Origin: Poecilobothrus nobilitatus
Taxonomy: Eukaryota; Arthropoda; Insecta; Diptera; Dolichopodidae
Length of the DNA stretch: 64,000 bases
Direction: 5' to 3'
Assembly (NCBI GenBank): GCA_947095535.1
Contig: OX352774.1
Location: 213,020,965 to 213,084,964 of the forward strand
Shown here: piece by piece, positions 63,585 to 64,000 of the stretch
How the letters are laid out: each line of letters starts with the position of its first letter
Position numbering within the stretch: the stretch's first letter is position 1
Notes under the pieces: generated by a model
Told to the model about the DNA's origin: nothing
What the model saw: only the letters and a program-made list of their open reading frames with translations
Database searches by the model: none
Position numbers and translations under genes: made by a program

Positions 63585-63610
63585 GTGATACCAGCGAGCG
63601 GCGGTATCAC
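63585..63610. other. GC-rich hairpin containing CAGCGAGCGGCGGTAT
   Basis: GTGATACC (63,585-63,592) pairs perfectly with GGTATCAC (63,603-63,610) around agcgagcggc. The contained 16-mer CAGCGAGCGGCGGTAT (63,592-63,607) recurs exactly at 11,266-11,281, where the flanks differ. In DNA this AT-rich, such a GC-rich shared string is unlikely to be chance. Function unknown. Confidence 0.5.
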
Positions 63611-64000
63611 GATAGAAATTAATAATGCCATTCGAATCAAGTGAACTGTTTAAAAATTTAATTTTTTTTTCTTAAATCTCTAATAAAACTCTTGAACGTG
63701 TGGCTATTGAATTACAATCAACCCCCCATCACAACGCGAAAGATACGTCCCTAAAAAAGTTCGCATAGTAGGAAATCGCGTTGTAATAAACATGAACTTC
63801 ATATAAAAGTAATGGTTCGGTTCCAAGAAAAAAATTGTGTTTTAAATTAATCAAATAAAAACTTTATTTAGTCGAAATTGAATATATATTTCATCTTTAA
63901 TTTAAAACTGTAACAAAATTTAACAATTTATTCAGATTTATAAAAATTAAAAAAAGTTAAACAAACAAAAATTACTAAAATTATTAAATTAAAGTTTAGA
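63611..64000. other. Right edge with a GC-rich inverted repeat
   Basis: Contains a 9-bp perfect inverted repeat, acaacgcga (63,731-63,739) and tcgcgttgt (63,776-63,784), around gatacgtccctaaaaaagtt-type sequence. Otherwise AT-rich; no gene is seen before the window ends. Confidence 0.5.

Noticed and set aside
1..64000. CRISPR arrays, prokaryotic operons or organelle genome
   Set aside because: No regular spacer-repeat arrays; genes are spliced with GT-AG introns and carry dipteran protein families, so the window is insect nuclear DNA.

Overview
This window looks like nuclear DNA of an insect, most likely a fly (Diptera). The sequence is extremely A+T-rich (about four-fifths by eye), is full of A/T homopolymer runs and 'TACATATGTATGTA'-type repeats, and its genes have GT-AG introns and strongly T/A-ending codons. 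No operons, prokaryotic ribosome sites or CRISPR arrays are present. I do not assign a genus.

Layout. Positions 1 to about 47,470 contain no convincing host gene. This stretch is an intergenic desert of AT-rich sequence with mobile-element remnants: a small inverted-repeat element with an exact 8-bp target duplication (959-1144), a three-copy interspersed repeat family (about 5.2, 27.3 and 40.1 kb), a 0.7-kb fold-back element built of GTACTGG-like motifs (13,684-14,405), a tRNA-derived SINE family (25.6, 36.5 and 49.1 kb), a hairpin/GTCCGTCC-type element with degenerate tandem units (37,997-38,850), and the decayed C-terminus of a LINE (about 41,950-42,316). The short open frames in this region are low-complexity or lack family signatures and are not called as genes.

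Two protein-coding genes lie in tandem on the + strand. The first, 47,478-51,090, is a four-exon divergent ionotropic receptor (IR, variant glutamate receptor) of 723 residues; all three introns splice in frame by hand translation. The second, 54,111-57,888, is the two-exon orthologue of Drosophila no ocelli (noc), a NET-family zinc-finger co-repressor of 569 residues. Its probable core promoter is an Inr (TCAGTT, A at 53,249) with a perfectly spaced DPE (AGACGT, +28 to +33), giving a leader of about 860 nt with three short upstream ORFs.

From 57,889 to 64,000 there is noc 3' UTR and intergenic DNA, with one isolated exon-like segment (60,967-61,012), a 0.2-kb inverted-repeat element and two GC-rich hairpins near the right edge. 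The two genes show no evident functional link: one encodes a presumed sensory membrane receptor, the other a nuclear developmental regulator. The large gene-poor flank is what one expects around a developmental regulator with long-range enhancers, but no enhancer can be proved from sequence alone.
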